Source: Turritopsis dohrnii
Taxonomy: Eukaryota > Cnidaria > Hydrozoa > Anthoathecata > Oceaniidae
Length of the DNA: 64,000 nucleotides
NCBI GenBank assembly: GCA_027922465.2
Contig: BQMF02000039.1
Span: 1,240,001 to 1,304,000 of the forward strand
Direction: 5' to 3'
Part shown: one piece after another, positions 24,101 through 34,122 of the stretch
How positions within the stretch are numbered: position 1 is the first letter of the stretch
Layout of the letters: each line of letters begins with the position of its first letter
Program-made: the position numbers and the translations under genes
Notes under the pieces: generated by a model
The model's input: the letters and a program-made list of their open reading frames with translations, nothing else
Databases searched by the model: none
What the model was told of the DNA's origin: nothing

Positions 24101-25220
24101 TCTTTGTGTAAACATATTTAACGGATTAATCAGCTTCAATGTATTTGGCAAACAACCACTCAACGATTGCTTCTAAATAGATGAAAAGAAAATCAAATGA
24201 TCAATACTGTTATATTTGTAGCGACATGATTATCAATTGAAACATAATTTAGGTACCTTTGTACAGGTTTCATCCAAGACAAGAAGTACCATGAATATAG
24301 AAAGAGTTTGAAATAATATTGCTAGTTGTGCTGGTGTTGCAAACGAATTTGTGACAGTAGTTTGTGCTTGTGATGCAAAATATGCTCCAATCAAAGGACC
24401 AGTTATAAATCCAAACGAAAAAGATAAACCAACAAATGCCTTAGAAAATAAAAACACCACTTTAAAACTTAGTTCAAAAGAAGTGCCATTAATCTAACAT
24501 TTTTCCTTACCATTCCTTTCCCCCTGTTTTCTTTGGTTGTAACATCTGATACCATGGCAGTAGATAGTGTAACAGAGCCTTTGCATAAACCACCAATAAC
24601 ACGAGATAGCAAGAACATCGAGAAACTGTCTGCTTTTAACCAAACAATGTAAGATGACAGAGTACCAAGCTAATAAGCAACCAGAAATACATATTCCTCC
24701 TATGTTTTCATTTCTAGGTTAATCATTGAGCAAACCTTACCATGGTAATTATTAAAATTCTCTTCCTTCCAAATACATCTGAAAGTGCACCAATTATAGG
24801 ACTTGATAAGAATTGCAAAAATGAAAATAAGGAACCAAGAATGCCTACAAAAACATAAAAGCATGCAAATAAAGCTGTTTTTCTTCAAAATCCAGATGCC
24901 AACAAAATATCTACTATGTGCAGGTGATGATTGAGATTTTTGACTGTCTCAAGCATGCAAGATACAGTAAGAAAGAACTCTGCAATAAAAATCTTACCAC
25001 CAACTAAAACATTATTATACCGTCTTCGATCTGGCATGTGTAAAACGTTGCGAACCCAGTCCATGAAATCGTGAATTTGCTTTAGGAACATATCAACTTC
25101 AGAAACGTTTTCATTTTTTTTATCATAATAATCGATTACCAAAGGAAAAAGTGGCAAAATTATTGTGAATGCAATCAAATCCAAAAGCAAGATAAGAAAA
25201 ATAATGAAGGGTGACTTCAT
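21110..25220 (-). CDS. MFSD10: MFSD10-like major facilitator transporter
   Basis: Twelve-TM MFS membrane transporter (human MFSD10/TETRAN family, organic anion-type). Minus-strand exons: 25220-24998, 24844-24741, 24669-24511, 24439-24257, 24172-24082, 24007-23896, 23728-23673, a short unresolved exon near 23475-23430, 23121-23031, 22910-22863, 22782-22693 and 21225-21110; about 440 residues against 455 in human. TM1 is FIIFLILLLDLIAFTIILPL. The MFS signature is SDVFGRKR (exon 2). Family hallmarks are LFFSGLEFTLTFLTHERF, SMQQGKLFF, VVPCLTS and SAGALARAIAP. The unresolved exon reads GSYFHHVLLKKMSEK but lacks a clear GT donor before a stop, so it may have a non-consensus donor or be damaged. The last intron (21226-22692) contains an oppositely oriented gene. 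Confidence 0.85.
21381..21389 (+). promoter_or_regulatory. TATA box of the nested gene
   Basis: TATAAAAGG stands alone here, so transcription would begin near 21410-21420. That makes the frame upstream of the ATG at 21551 mostly 5' UTR and supports the start chosen for the nested gene. Confidence 0.55.
21551..22381 (+). CDS. Intronless acidic coiled-coil protein nested in MFSD10 intron
   Basis: Unrecognised 276-residue protein encoded in one exon inside the last MFSD10 intron, on the opposite strand. The start ATG has a strong context (A at -3, G at +4) and lies about 140 nt after the predicted transcription start. The open frame continues upstream to 21389 without an ATG except at 21473. 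The protein is Glu/Lys-rich: a helical segment (TINTLVQQLRIMFDEYQ), a very acidic low-complexity middle, a second helix (ELIRLNRMLLREIFELRHQI) and an acidic tail containing EYDTATDDDHLCEHC. No signal peptide, membrane span or catalytic motif. No homologue comes to mind; it could be a lineage-specific gene or a retrogene. Function unknown. Confidence 0.6.
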   Translation: MAVSEEKIITGADNEIMFAEKSTETMKDQINNEIKSDAMLDEIAAKVDALDFNKTKDDDGDFHTKCMETVKKQGETINTLVQQLRIMFDEYQAVEQEREYYEELNDALIRCLEITEGKVHFESEESEKENEEHTEHMKSEDVELKATNEGTEKGSDEIAKEEGQEEVAEDEAKTEDELNKPSEVKYLAKSELIRLNRMLLREIFELRHQIDVMREYLYTDTEGSEYDTATDDDHLCEHCTPDQPQAMSENKNAKADESYEILENDDTKIQDEPDTE

Positions 25221-25540
25221 TTCGATTATGGTAACAATTCAGTATTTTTCGTTGATGTGAATTTTTCTTGTTTATTCTGAAACAACAACAATTAGCTCAT
25301 TAAATCTATATAATTTTCAAGCACCTCCTCACCTTAAATATTTACATAAAAAGTAATAAAAACCTTGCAACAGATATTCAGTCTTCATAATTCATCTTTT
25401 ATATAAAATATATTATGTTAAATTTATTCTAACATATAATCAGCTAAGTGTTAAAAATTTATTACTATATAAATCAGAGCTATAAACATGCTAATTGATA
25501 ATTTCAAGCAATATGACTTTCAAAATTTGAATTTACATTA

Positions 25541-26872
25541 TCATTTTGCCAACTTTAAGAAACCAGAACCTTCCATTAACTCATCTTTCAGATTTTTTGG
25601 CAGTTTTTTCCATTGTGGCATACGTTTCACATGTAAATAATTCCACTGTACGAACGTTTTGCTCAAGCTCTTAACCTCATTGATAAACATGATAGCATTT
25701 CCAATGGCTTCAGTTGGCTCATCAGTTTGAGTAATTTTTTCAAAGTTTAATGCGCCTATATAAATATTTATACAGTTCTCTTTGTTCAGAGCCTCAGGTA
25801 GATGCAGCAGTAAAGTTTCAAATAACAGCAAGTGTTTAACAACTTTTTTTTCAGCTAAAAGTACTAGAAAATGTTCTTGGATGATTTCATTCATATATTC
25901 AAAACAGTAATCAATGAAGAATTTTCGGAGTTCAGCCATATCATCTCTGACATTCATCCTTCGTATACAGTTACGCAAACGTTGAAACAAATTTGATGAG
26001 GTTGTGGTTTCCCTGATTTTATCTTTTATCACTTGACGAGAATTTAGCACAATTTCTCCAAAATGCTTTACAAACCAGTTGCAGCAATCTTCAACAAAAT
26101 CTTTATAAAATAACAACTCTTTGCAAAGAAGAAGTGCTTCTTCTGCTCCAGTAACACAAAGTTTACATGGGGTATGAAAGAAATGACAATAATTCGCTTT
26201 CAAATGGTAAAGTAGAAATGTTTTCAAGCAATTTATGTTATACATTTCACTAACTGCTAATAGCTCATTCACATTCAAGTCTTCTGGCCAGTTGTCCATA
26301 TCATTATACATCATCTTTAAAACTAAACAAAACATTTTTGCAGAAAAACCTTTCAATGGTATCACATCAATTTCCGTTTCTATCCATTTGCCTTGAAACA
26401 TAAGTTTGAAAAACTCACTTCTTGATGCTAAAATGCACTTATGACATTGAAACAATTCATCATCAACTTTAAACACAACATCAGAATGACACCCACTCTC
26501 CAACAGTACCTTTAAATCAATATTTAAATCACGGCTTACGGGTTCACTGCTGTACAAGGCTTTTATCATCGCTAATTCATTGCTTGACATGCAATCAGGA
26601 AAATTTTTGATTTTAATGTCAATATTTTGTTGTTCTTCATTTATACCAATATCAGCATAAAGTGTAGGGGCAAGGGCTTTGATAATACATTTATGTCTCA
26701 AATGCAAATTTACATCTTCCACATACACATGAATATCATTCAGCTCATCATCTTTAAGCACGTGGAGTTCTTGCCATAAATCTTTTCTCAATGTTTCAAT
26801 TAAACGTATTTCTTCCAAATCTTTCTTAGCAAGAAAAGCTGCACTTGGAATAAATTTATCTTTTTCAGACAT
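25541..26872 (-). CDS. BTBD8-like double BTB/POZ protein, copy A
   Basis: Intronless 443-residue protein. A degenerate N-terminal BTB (about residues 45-75, ELNDIHVYVEDVNLHLRHKC) is followed by a canonical BTB at about 125-225: SDVVFKVDDELFQCHKCILA, SRSEFFKLMFQGKW and LLAVSEMYNINCLK. A BACK-like helical region continues with NYCHFFHTPCKLC. This order and YCHFF immediately after the BTB resemble the N-terminal part of BTBD8. BTB domains dimerise and often recruit Cullin-3; no such role can be shown here. The C terminus WKKLPKNLKDELMEGSGFL resembles that of BTBD8-type proteins. The stop lies 320 bp upstream of the MFSD10-like ATG on the same strand. It is a near-copy of the gene at 27442-28836. 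Confidence 0.8.
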   Translation of the reverse strand: MSEKDKFIPSAAFLAKKDLEEIRLIETLRKDLWQELHVLKDDELNDIHVYVEDVNLHLRHKCIIKALAPTLYADIGINEEQQNIDIKIKNFPDCMSSNELAMIKALYSSEPVSRDLNIDLKVLLESGCHSDVVFKVDDELFQCHKCILASRSEFFKLMFQGKWIETEIDVIPLKGFSAKMFCLVLKMMYNDMDNWPEDLNVNELLAVSEMYNINCLKTFLLYHLKANYCHFFHTPCKLCVTGAEEALLLCKELLFYKDFVEDCCNWFVKHFGEIVLNSRQVIKDKIRETTTSSNLFQRLRNCIRRMNVRDDMAELRKFFIDYCFEYMNEIIQEHFLVLLAEKKVVKHLLLFETLLLHLPEALNKENCINIYIGALNFEKITQTDEPTEAIGNAIMFINEVKSLSKTFVQWNYLHVKRMPQWKKLPKNLKDELMEGSGFLKLAK

Positions 26873-27441
26873 GACGCTTATGCAATGGATTTTTGCAAGA
26901 CCAAAATCTTTTCATTATTCAACTAAAAAATATATCATAAAAGTCCAAATTAAACATTCAGTTTTACACAAGTACCTATCCTATGTTTCAGCTTCACATC
27001 ACTTTATTTTGGAAATAGCAAAGTTTTGGAATGTGAGAACTCTTTGAGTAACTTGGTTTTTCACATTCATCAGTTCCTAGATTTGAGAGTCATATTGATA
27101 ATGTGAAGCAGAAATTAGTTTTGGCTATGGTAACAATTCACTATTTTTTATTGATGTGAATTTTTATTGTTTATTCTGAAACAACAACAATAAGGTCATC
27201 AAATCTTTATACCTTTCAAGAAACTCTTCACCTAAAATATTCAGTTAAAAAGTTATAAGAACCTTGCAACAGTTATTCAGTCTTCATAATTCATCTTTTA
27301 TACATAATAAATAATTATATCAAATCTAACACATAATTCAACTAAGTGTTACAAATTTTATTACTATATATAAATCAGAACTACAAACATGTCAATTGAT
27401 AATTTTCAAAAATATGACTTTCAAAATTTGAATTTACATTA

Positions 27442-28836
27442 TCACTTTGCCAACTTTAAGAAACCAGAACCTTCCATTAACTCATCTTTCAGATTTTTTG
27501 GCAGTTTTTTCCATTGTGGCATACGTTTCACATGTAAATAATTCCTCTGTATGAACTTTTTGCTCAAGTTCTTAACCCCATTGATAAACATGATAGCATT
27601 TTCAATGGCTTCAGTTGGCTCTTCAGTTTTAGTAATCTTTTCAAAGTTTAATGCGCCTATATAAATATTTATACAGTTCTCTTTGTTCAGAACCTCAGGT
27701 AGATGCATCAGTAAAGTTTCAAATAACAACAAGTGTTTAGCAACATTTTTGTCATTAACTAAAAGTACTAAAAAGTGTTCTCGGATGATCTGATTTAAAT
27801 GTTCAAAGCAGTAATCAATACAGAATTTTTGGAGTTCGGTCACCATCGTTGTTACTGGTTCAGTGGACTTGATATCAGGGATTCTGGCTTTCAGTTGTAT
27901 ACAGTTATGCAAACGTTGCAACAAGTTGGATGAACTTGTAGATTCCTTTATCTTATCTTTCATAATCTCTCTGGCTTCTTGATGGAATTTTTGAAATTGA
28001 CTATATCGCTGTATAATTTTTGCAAAATGCTCTACGAACCAGTTGCAGCAATCTTTAACAAGATCTTTATAAAATAACAACTCTTTGCAAAGAAGAAATG
28101 TTTTTTCCACTCCAGTAATGCAAAGTTGACATGGGGTATGAAAGAAATGACAATAATTCACTTTCAAATGGTAAAGTAGAAATGTTTTCAAACAATTTAT
28201 GTTATACATTTCACTAACTGCTAATAGCTCATTCACATTCAAGTTTTCTGGCCAGTCGTCCATATCATTATACATCATCTTTAAAACTAAACAAAACGTT
28301 TTTGCAGAAAAACCTTTCAATGGTATCACATCAATTTCCGTTTCTATCCATTTGCCTTGAAACATAAGTTTGAAAAACTCACTTCTTGATGCTAAAATGC
28401 ACTTATGACATTGAAACAATTCATCATCAACTTTAAACACAACATCAGAATGACACCCACTCTCCAACAGTACCTTTAAATCAATATTTAAATCATGGCT
28501 TACAGGCTCACTGCTGTACAAGGCTTTTATCATCGCTAATTCATTGCTTGACATGCAATCAGGAAAATTTTTGATTTTAATGTCAATATTTTGTTGTTCT
28601 TCATTCATACCAATATCAGCATAAAGTGTAGGGGCAAGGGCTTTGATAATACATTTATGTCTCAAATGCAAATTTACATCTTCCACATACACATGAATAT
28701 CATTCAGCTCATCATCTTTAAGCACGTGGAGTTCTTGCCATAAATCTTTTCTCAATGTTTCAATTAAACATATTTTTTCAGAATCTTTCTTAGCAAGAAA
28801 AGCTGCACTTGGAATAAATTTATCTTTTTCAGACAT
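27442..28836 (-). CDS. BTBD8-like double BTB/POZ protein, copy B
   Basis: Intronless 464-residue paralogue of copy A. The first ~225 residues, holding both BTB regions, differ at only about nine positions. The BACK-like middle (about residues 235-330) differs much more and carries insertions (YSQFQKFHQEAREI and ARIPDIKSTEPVTT) that make it 21 residues longer. The last ~110 residues are again nearly the same. Both frames are fully open, so both may be functional. The start is the MSEKDKFIPS methionine shared with copy A. Confidence 0.8.
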   Translation of the reverse strand: MSEKDKFIPSAAFLAKKDSEKICLIETLRKDLWQELHVLKDDELNDIHVYVEDVNLHLRHKCIIKALAPTLYADIGMNEEQQNIDIKIKNFPDCMSSNELAMIKALYSSEPVSHDLNIDLKVLLESGCHSDVVFKVDDELFQCHKCILASRSEFFKLMFQGKWIETEIDVIPLKGFSAKTFCLVLKMMYNDMDDWPENLNVNELLAVSEMYNINCLKTFLLYHLKVNYCHFFHTPCQLCITGVEKTFLLCKELLFYKDLVKDCCNWFVEHFAKIIQRYSQFQKFHQEAREIMKDKIKESTSSSNLLQRLHNCIQLKARIPDIKSTEPVTTMVTELQKFCIDYCFEHLNQIIREHFLVLLVNDKNVAKHLLLFETLLMHLPEVLNKENCINIYIGALNFEKITKTEEPTEAIENAIMFINGVKNLSKKFIQRNYLHVKRMPQWKKLPKNLKDELMEGSGFLKLAK

Positions 28837-29075
28837 GATGCTTATGTAATGGATTTTTGCAAGACCAAAATCTTTCGTTACTCAGCTAAAAAATACATCA
28901 TAAAAGAGCAAATTAAACATTCAGTTTTACACAAGTACCTATCCTATGTTTCAACTTCACATCACTTTATTTTGGAAATAGCAAAGTTTTGGAATGTGAG
29001 AACTCTTTGAGTAACTTGGTTTTTCACATTCATCAGTTCCTAGATTTGAGAGTCATATTGATAATGTAAAGCAGA

Positions 29076-29901
29076 AAATTACATGATAGTTAGGAGTCAG
29101 TGAAGAAGTTTAGAGAGGGCCCTGTCAGCCCTGCACAATTAAGTGTGACTGATGTTAAAATTTTGACTGGTAGTTAAAGTTAAGGGATGCAGTGAAGATG
29201 CTTCTAGGGAGACAAAAATGACTTTTATTTGCAATAAAGTGACTAAAACTCTTTGATACACATTGACTTTCTCACACAAAGAAAGCAAATTTAGGCAGAT
29301 CAGTGCCGAATCCAGAAGTTTTTTGGGCATAACGTTTTCTTATATACTGAATGCATGGTTTAGTGTCAAACAGGTGAAATTTACGAATTTCATCAAGCAA
29401 AAATAAACAATGTGCTTGACTCTCTATTTTTACTTCCTTTTCTTCTTGTCATTGTATCAATATTTCAGGACTGGGAACGAGAGAGATAATGTTCGATATC
29501 AATTCCCTTGAGAGCTTTTATACATTCGTTAAATAACTTTAACAGTACACTTTAAATAACCTTAAATCAGCAAACAAACCCTTAAAAGCCCTTTAACTGA
29601 AATTTTTTGGGCACATTTTTTGGGTGCCCATAATGGTTCAACGTTGTCAAAAACCCTCTGGATTTGCCACTGCAGATGAATGTGATCTGCAAAGTCAGTG
29701 GCAGCTTTCAATAGTGAGATGCAAAGATGTAAATCATTAATCAAGAAAAACAACTTTTGAGCACATAGTTAAATACCCATGTAGTGAATGATCCATAAAT
29801 TAAAAAGGAAAAGAGCTCTGAGTTATCGGGTTTAACAAGTTTATTTATTTATTTTATTTATTTACTTATTCAACAAACCCTTAAGAAGCCCCACAGAAGT
29901 C
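29076..29901. other. Intergenic with TTTA simple repeat
   Basis: No gene supported. A TTTATTTATTTATTT-type simple repeat lies at 29838-29870. Short minus-strand frames at 29139-29330 and 29562-29753 have no family resemblance. Confidence 0.4.
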
Positions 29902-31435
29902 ATGGCATCGAGGCAGTCATGGTACAAAAAGGATAACCAAGGTAAAAACAACAAACGTCCATGTCCAGGATGCGATTCCCTCAACCATGGACAAAAAGGT
30001 CCCAATGATAGACCAACTCATTGTCTGGGATGGGACACAATTTGTCTCAATTGCGACATTCCAAATCACTTTGTTAGAGTTTGTAGTAAGAAGAATCAGA
30101 AAGACAATGCTCATTCCATTTCATCAATAACTTCGCAAATCAATATCCACGCTATCGACAAGTTCATATCAATCACATCATCCTTAAAACGTCTGCAGAA
30201 GACACCACCTAGAGTGTTTCCAGATAGTGGTGCAAGCATCTGTCTCACAGGAACATCACACTTAAACTTACTCAACTTCAAGAAAGATCAGTTGATCCCA
30301 TGCACTAAGCAAATAATGGTTGTTGGTGGATCAACACTAAAACATTTTGGTTGGCCATGATATTTACTAATAACAATCTTACGTCACGTCAGCCATTATT
30401 CATTTGTGGTGCAAAGGACAATATAAACAACCTTAAACAATATCTCATCAACAGCTCCAAAGAGACAGCATTCAACAAATCTACACCATTTCCATCATTG
30501 GGTACCATTCAATACTACAAGATGAAAAGTCAAAACCCCTGACAACATTTATCAGAGTGGGGGTGCTACAGATATCGTCATCTTCCACAGGGCCATATTG
30601 TAGCTGGAGACACGCTTAAATTCTGAGCTCACTCACAAGAAATAAAAAAGTTGTTGATGACTGTTTATTGTATGATTATAGTATTGAACGTTACATCGGT
30701 GAAACTGGAAGAAGACTTTCTGAACGCATAATCGACCATCAGAAACGTGACAAAACTCTCATATATACCAACACAGAGAAGACTGGACACGAACGGGCCT
30801 CACTATTTTCGAGGAAAACTGTGGAGGATATAGACAATTTGTGAAGCACTGTATTAGGGATGACAAACCGTCATTGAACAAACAAGAACAATCTGTGAAA
30901 TTGGCTTTATTTAATTAACTATCAGCAGCAAGGGGAGAGACATTTGTATCTCTAGCGGCTATGTTACACTTACTAGTCATCTAGGCCATTCCTGGTGACT
31001 AGATTGTGTCGTGATTTATGTTATATGTGGTTTGTTTTTTGCGTTACGTACTTTGTGATTGGTAAGGGAATTAATACTGTAATTATTTATGTGTCTATAT
31101 ATATTATAAGTTGTCATGGTAACGTCATTATATGTATATAATTTGTATAGAATTAGGCATATAATAGTGAACTTTTGCACTGTAAAATTTTCATACGTTA
31201 ATAATGTCCACAGAGGTTGGACAAAATATCGGTTATAATATGTCCTTTCAACTTCTTGTCCTTATTTACTGCATCAGGTTATATGCCCACACAAACATAT
31301 TTCAGTATTGAAGAAGCATTTTATCATGCATGGGACTTCCTTACTCTTTGTGCAAAAAATAACATCGTATTAATGTTGAAAAATTTCTCTTCTGTTTGGA
31401 AATGGTTGATGGATTTTGCTGGTCTTCAGCTCTGA
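29902..31435 (+). mobile_element. LTR-retrotransposon gag/pol remnant, split by another retroelement
   Basis: The frame 29902-30360 begins with a zinc-knuckle region (cysteines spaced CPGCDSLNHG ... CLNCDIPNHFVRVC) and continues into an aspartic protease with the active site FPDSGASICLTG. After a deletion, 30545-30620 gives an RT fragment (EWGCYRYRHLPQGHIVAGDT), and 30640-30688 gives VVDDCLLYDYSIE. The next RT block (SIEEAFYHAWDFLTLCAKNN ... FAGLQL) is found only at 31304-31435, beyond an inserted element. No LTRs, integrase or RNase H were found. Stops and deletions mark it as dead. It resembles gypsy-type elements of invertebrates. Confidence 0.75.
30689..31303 (+). mobile_element. GIY-YIG retroelement 3' fragment inserted in LTR-element RT
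   Basis: The sequence YIGETGRRLSERIIDH (from 30693) is a GIY-YIG nuclease C-terminal motif as in Penelope-like or related retroelements. The insert is bounded by AGTATTGAA at 30680-30688 and again at 31304-31312, a 9-bp target duplication that also repeats the host codons for SIE. The insert is 5' truncated to the endonuclease and 3' UTR. The frame breaks after about 50 residues. Confidence 0.7.
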
Positions 31436-32191
31436 AAATGGCATTGCACCATAACCTTAACCCCAGACTTGTCAAGCATTCAGTAATTTTGTGAAAAGAA
31501 AATAGGGTATGATACACACAAGTAAAGTATTCCTGGGCAAAAAATGTCTTAGGATTGAAAGTGCATCATTATTTTTTCTTGGTGTTAGGGAAGATAGTTA
31601 AATTAAGGTGGGGGTCAGAAATAATATATATATATAACCCCTAAAGTAGCAAACAGAGTTTGTAAATTAATTTCCCATACCTTAAGGGAAGAAATTTCTG
31701 GAGGAATTTAATTTTGTGGTTGATCAAAGTAATTTCTTCATGGAATTTAATTTCGCATGGAAAAAATTATTAATTTTCGCGAGAATTTAATCGCAAGGAT
31801 GATAAATTTATTAACTTATTTTTTATTAATTCACGATGATAGAAATTGCATCTAGAAATTTGATTTTTAGATTTTATATTATAAGCTTGAATTTAAGTTT
31901 ATATAAAAGTTTAGGCTTATTTGTAGTAAATAAGATTTTGATTTGTTAAGGGTATCGTTGTAAACGAATATATAGAAGGTGTAATACAAATATAAAAATT
32001 TGTATAAAAATGTGATTACTCGTACATTCATATGCATATACTCGTATAATTCGTGTATTTGTGCGAATAATAAAAAAGATGCAAATAAAAGTGATTTTTT
32101 TCAATGATATTATTATGTGTATATTATATATATTCTTTTTGTATTATTTCTTTTAATCTTCATCATATATTATATTGAGTTGTTGGCTTTT

Positions 32192-32246
32192 ATAAAACAA
32201 GGACTGAAATCAATGGCACACACATTGATTTCAGTCCTTGTTTTAT
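32192..32246. repeat. Perfect palindrome with 24-bp arms
   Basis: ATAAAACAAGGACTGAAATC... at 32192-32215 is matched exactly in reverse complement at 32223-32246 around a 7-nt loop. It would form a hairpin if transcribed. Origin unknown; possibly a very short foldback element. Confidence 0.75.
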
Positions 32247-32554
32247 CCTTCATCCACCTTACTACTTTACATTTATATCACCAGATTATCACCATATTCT
32301 CCGTTGATTAGATTGGCATTTAATGACAAGCAAAGCAAAATGTTCTTTTTGAGAAACACTAGATTATAACCTGACTTAGTTATATAGAATATACGTACTT
32401 ATAATACTGGATTTTAACTTTTTCCCTCCTTCAAAATCATGAGCTTCTTCATAATACTGTAATCATTTTTCTCAGTTAAATCAGCTGAGGAGAGCGACAA
32501 AAATCACTACGCAGCAGAAACATTTTTGGCGGACGATGTAGTTGAGGCTGACGT

Positions 32555-32600
32555 AAGCATTTCTTCTTAAAAAAAAAAAAAAAAAAGAAGCATTTCTTCT
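32555..32600 (+). mobile_element. PolyA-only retro-insertion with 13-bp target duplication
   Basis: AAGCATTTCTTCT occurs at 32555-32567 and again at 32588-32600, separated only by T, about 18 A and G. This is the footprint of target-primed reverse transcription that copied nothing but a polyA tail. Confidence 0.65.
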
Positions 32601-33330
32601 GGGAGTAATCACGGACAACTCTTAAAAATTGACCACTTTTTGTGGTCATCCTGGCCAAGTTATTTAACCCTAACTTGACCGGCCCTTAAGTTAAAACATA
32701 AATTTCGCGAAATAAAAAGTCAAAAAAGTTACACAAGTCCATAAAGTTTGTATGGATTTAGCGCTTTGAAACAATAAGCACGATGTAATTAAACTACGTG
32801 TTAATTGGCCATTAAAAATTTAATTACATTTTTCCAAGACATTTTCCTTATCTTTTCAAAAAACACTTTTTCATTTTTCATAAAAATACCGGGTGAGTAA
32901 AAAAAAAAACGTACCGATGTTTCACAAAAAATATTTTTCGATTGAATAATTACGAAAGATAGTTATTCTTATTTCTGAATATGGGAATCCTTTACCTATA
33001 TTTTGGTGTATCCTTTTTCTTATTTGATTGAGTAGAAAAAAAGTTATATAGTAATACCCCGTTAAGTCGGACTCTCAGGGGACCGAAAAAATCTGTCTGA
33101 CTTAACGGGAGTCTGACCTATCCGAACTTCGTCATAAGTCAGACTCCGCTTATTTAGTCTGACTTATCGGGAATATTCAGAAAATTGACAAAGGAAATGA
33201 AGCACAATATATACAACATAGCATAAAACCAATTAGTTATTTTCTTTTGCTTTTTCTTAATAACCTTCCGTGGCTTGAATTCATCCAGCTCTTCCTGTCG
33301 ATAACGACAAGGAAGGCTTTTTTACGGTAG

Positions 33331-34122
33331 CAGCGATAGCGATAGTATTAAAACACCCGCGGACTCCTACTCCTCCTCCTCCTCCTCATCCTCCTCATCC
33401 TCCTCCTACTACTCCGGCCGAAATGGCAATTAGTCTGTGATTTAGAGTCTGCGAGACTCTACTAATAACGCAATGTAAGTTCTAATGAAGGAACGCAGCC
33501 TTCGAATTTTGGAAGCTTTTCTGTAACAAACATTTAAAAGTAGATTGCGTTTTGTTTCAAAAGTACATAATCTGATATTTTGTAGCTTAATCCATGAAAG
33601 AATGAATTCTTATCAAATAGGCCTACATAAAAATGGGACTTTTAGTTCATTACGCTAACTGAAAATACTTGATATGTTGCTTTTCTTGACGGTGAAGCTC
33701 ATCAGTTCAAAATTTCATATTACCTCAGTTGTTAGCTAACTATACACTATATGTTTCTGTATTAAGGCTTTCAAAGATCTAGTTCGAAAAGGCAGTTACT
33801 AGTTTGAATTCATTTTTGGTTTCACGAAATTAAAAACATTATATATATTTTTTTCTTCGAAACGCGTGTTTTTTTTTCTACACATAGTCTTACAAAAAAA
33901 TTTTCTAATAAAAAAAATCATATACAGCTCACGCATGTATAATTCTCTTCTCTTTAATAAATTAATTTCTGGTGGTTTATGATTAGACTTTTTACACTAA
34001 CTAATAATTTTAACAAATTTATCATTTATGCCTGTTTTCCACCAGTGAGATATAAAAAAAACACAAGCCTCAAAGAACTTTGTAGTAACTTTTCATAACT
34101 TTAAGTAAAATTGCTGCTACCG
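33331..34122. mobile_element. TIR insertion inside the Tigger transposase frame
   Basis: ACGGTAGCAGCGAT at 33331 faces ATTGCTGCTACCGT ending near 34122, with T-runs outside both ends. The transposase motifs CFK (34150) and KSLPCRYR (about 33310), normally adjacent, lie on either side. The insert contains a CTCCTC microsatellite at 33367-33411. Confidence 0.5.

Larger units (their letters stand above)
25226..29075. repeat. Tandem duplication of a ~1.9-kb unit carrying a BTB gene
   Basis: Unit 1 is about 25226-27120 and unit 2 about 27121-29075. Spacer, coding region and upstream flank are all repeated: ATGGTAACAATTCA occurs at 25228 and 27128, and ATCCTATGTTTCA occurs upstream of both genes near 26977 and 28943. 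The unit boundary lies just upstream of the MFSD10-like start codon. Confidence 0.85.
31436..33048. other. AT-rich region with MITE relic and foldback
   Basis: No gene. At 31660-31810 AAGGGAAGAAATTTC and repeated AATTTAATTTCGC motifs look like a decayed relative of the CGCG-rich MITEs at 46172 and 55867. The polyA insertion and the palindrome are listed separately. Confidence 0.45.

Noticed and set aside
33367..33411. CRISPR-like or regulatory repeat array
   Set aside because: A simple CTCCTC microsatellite in a eukaryotic transposon; no spacers.
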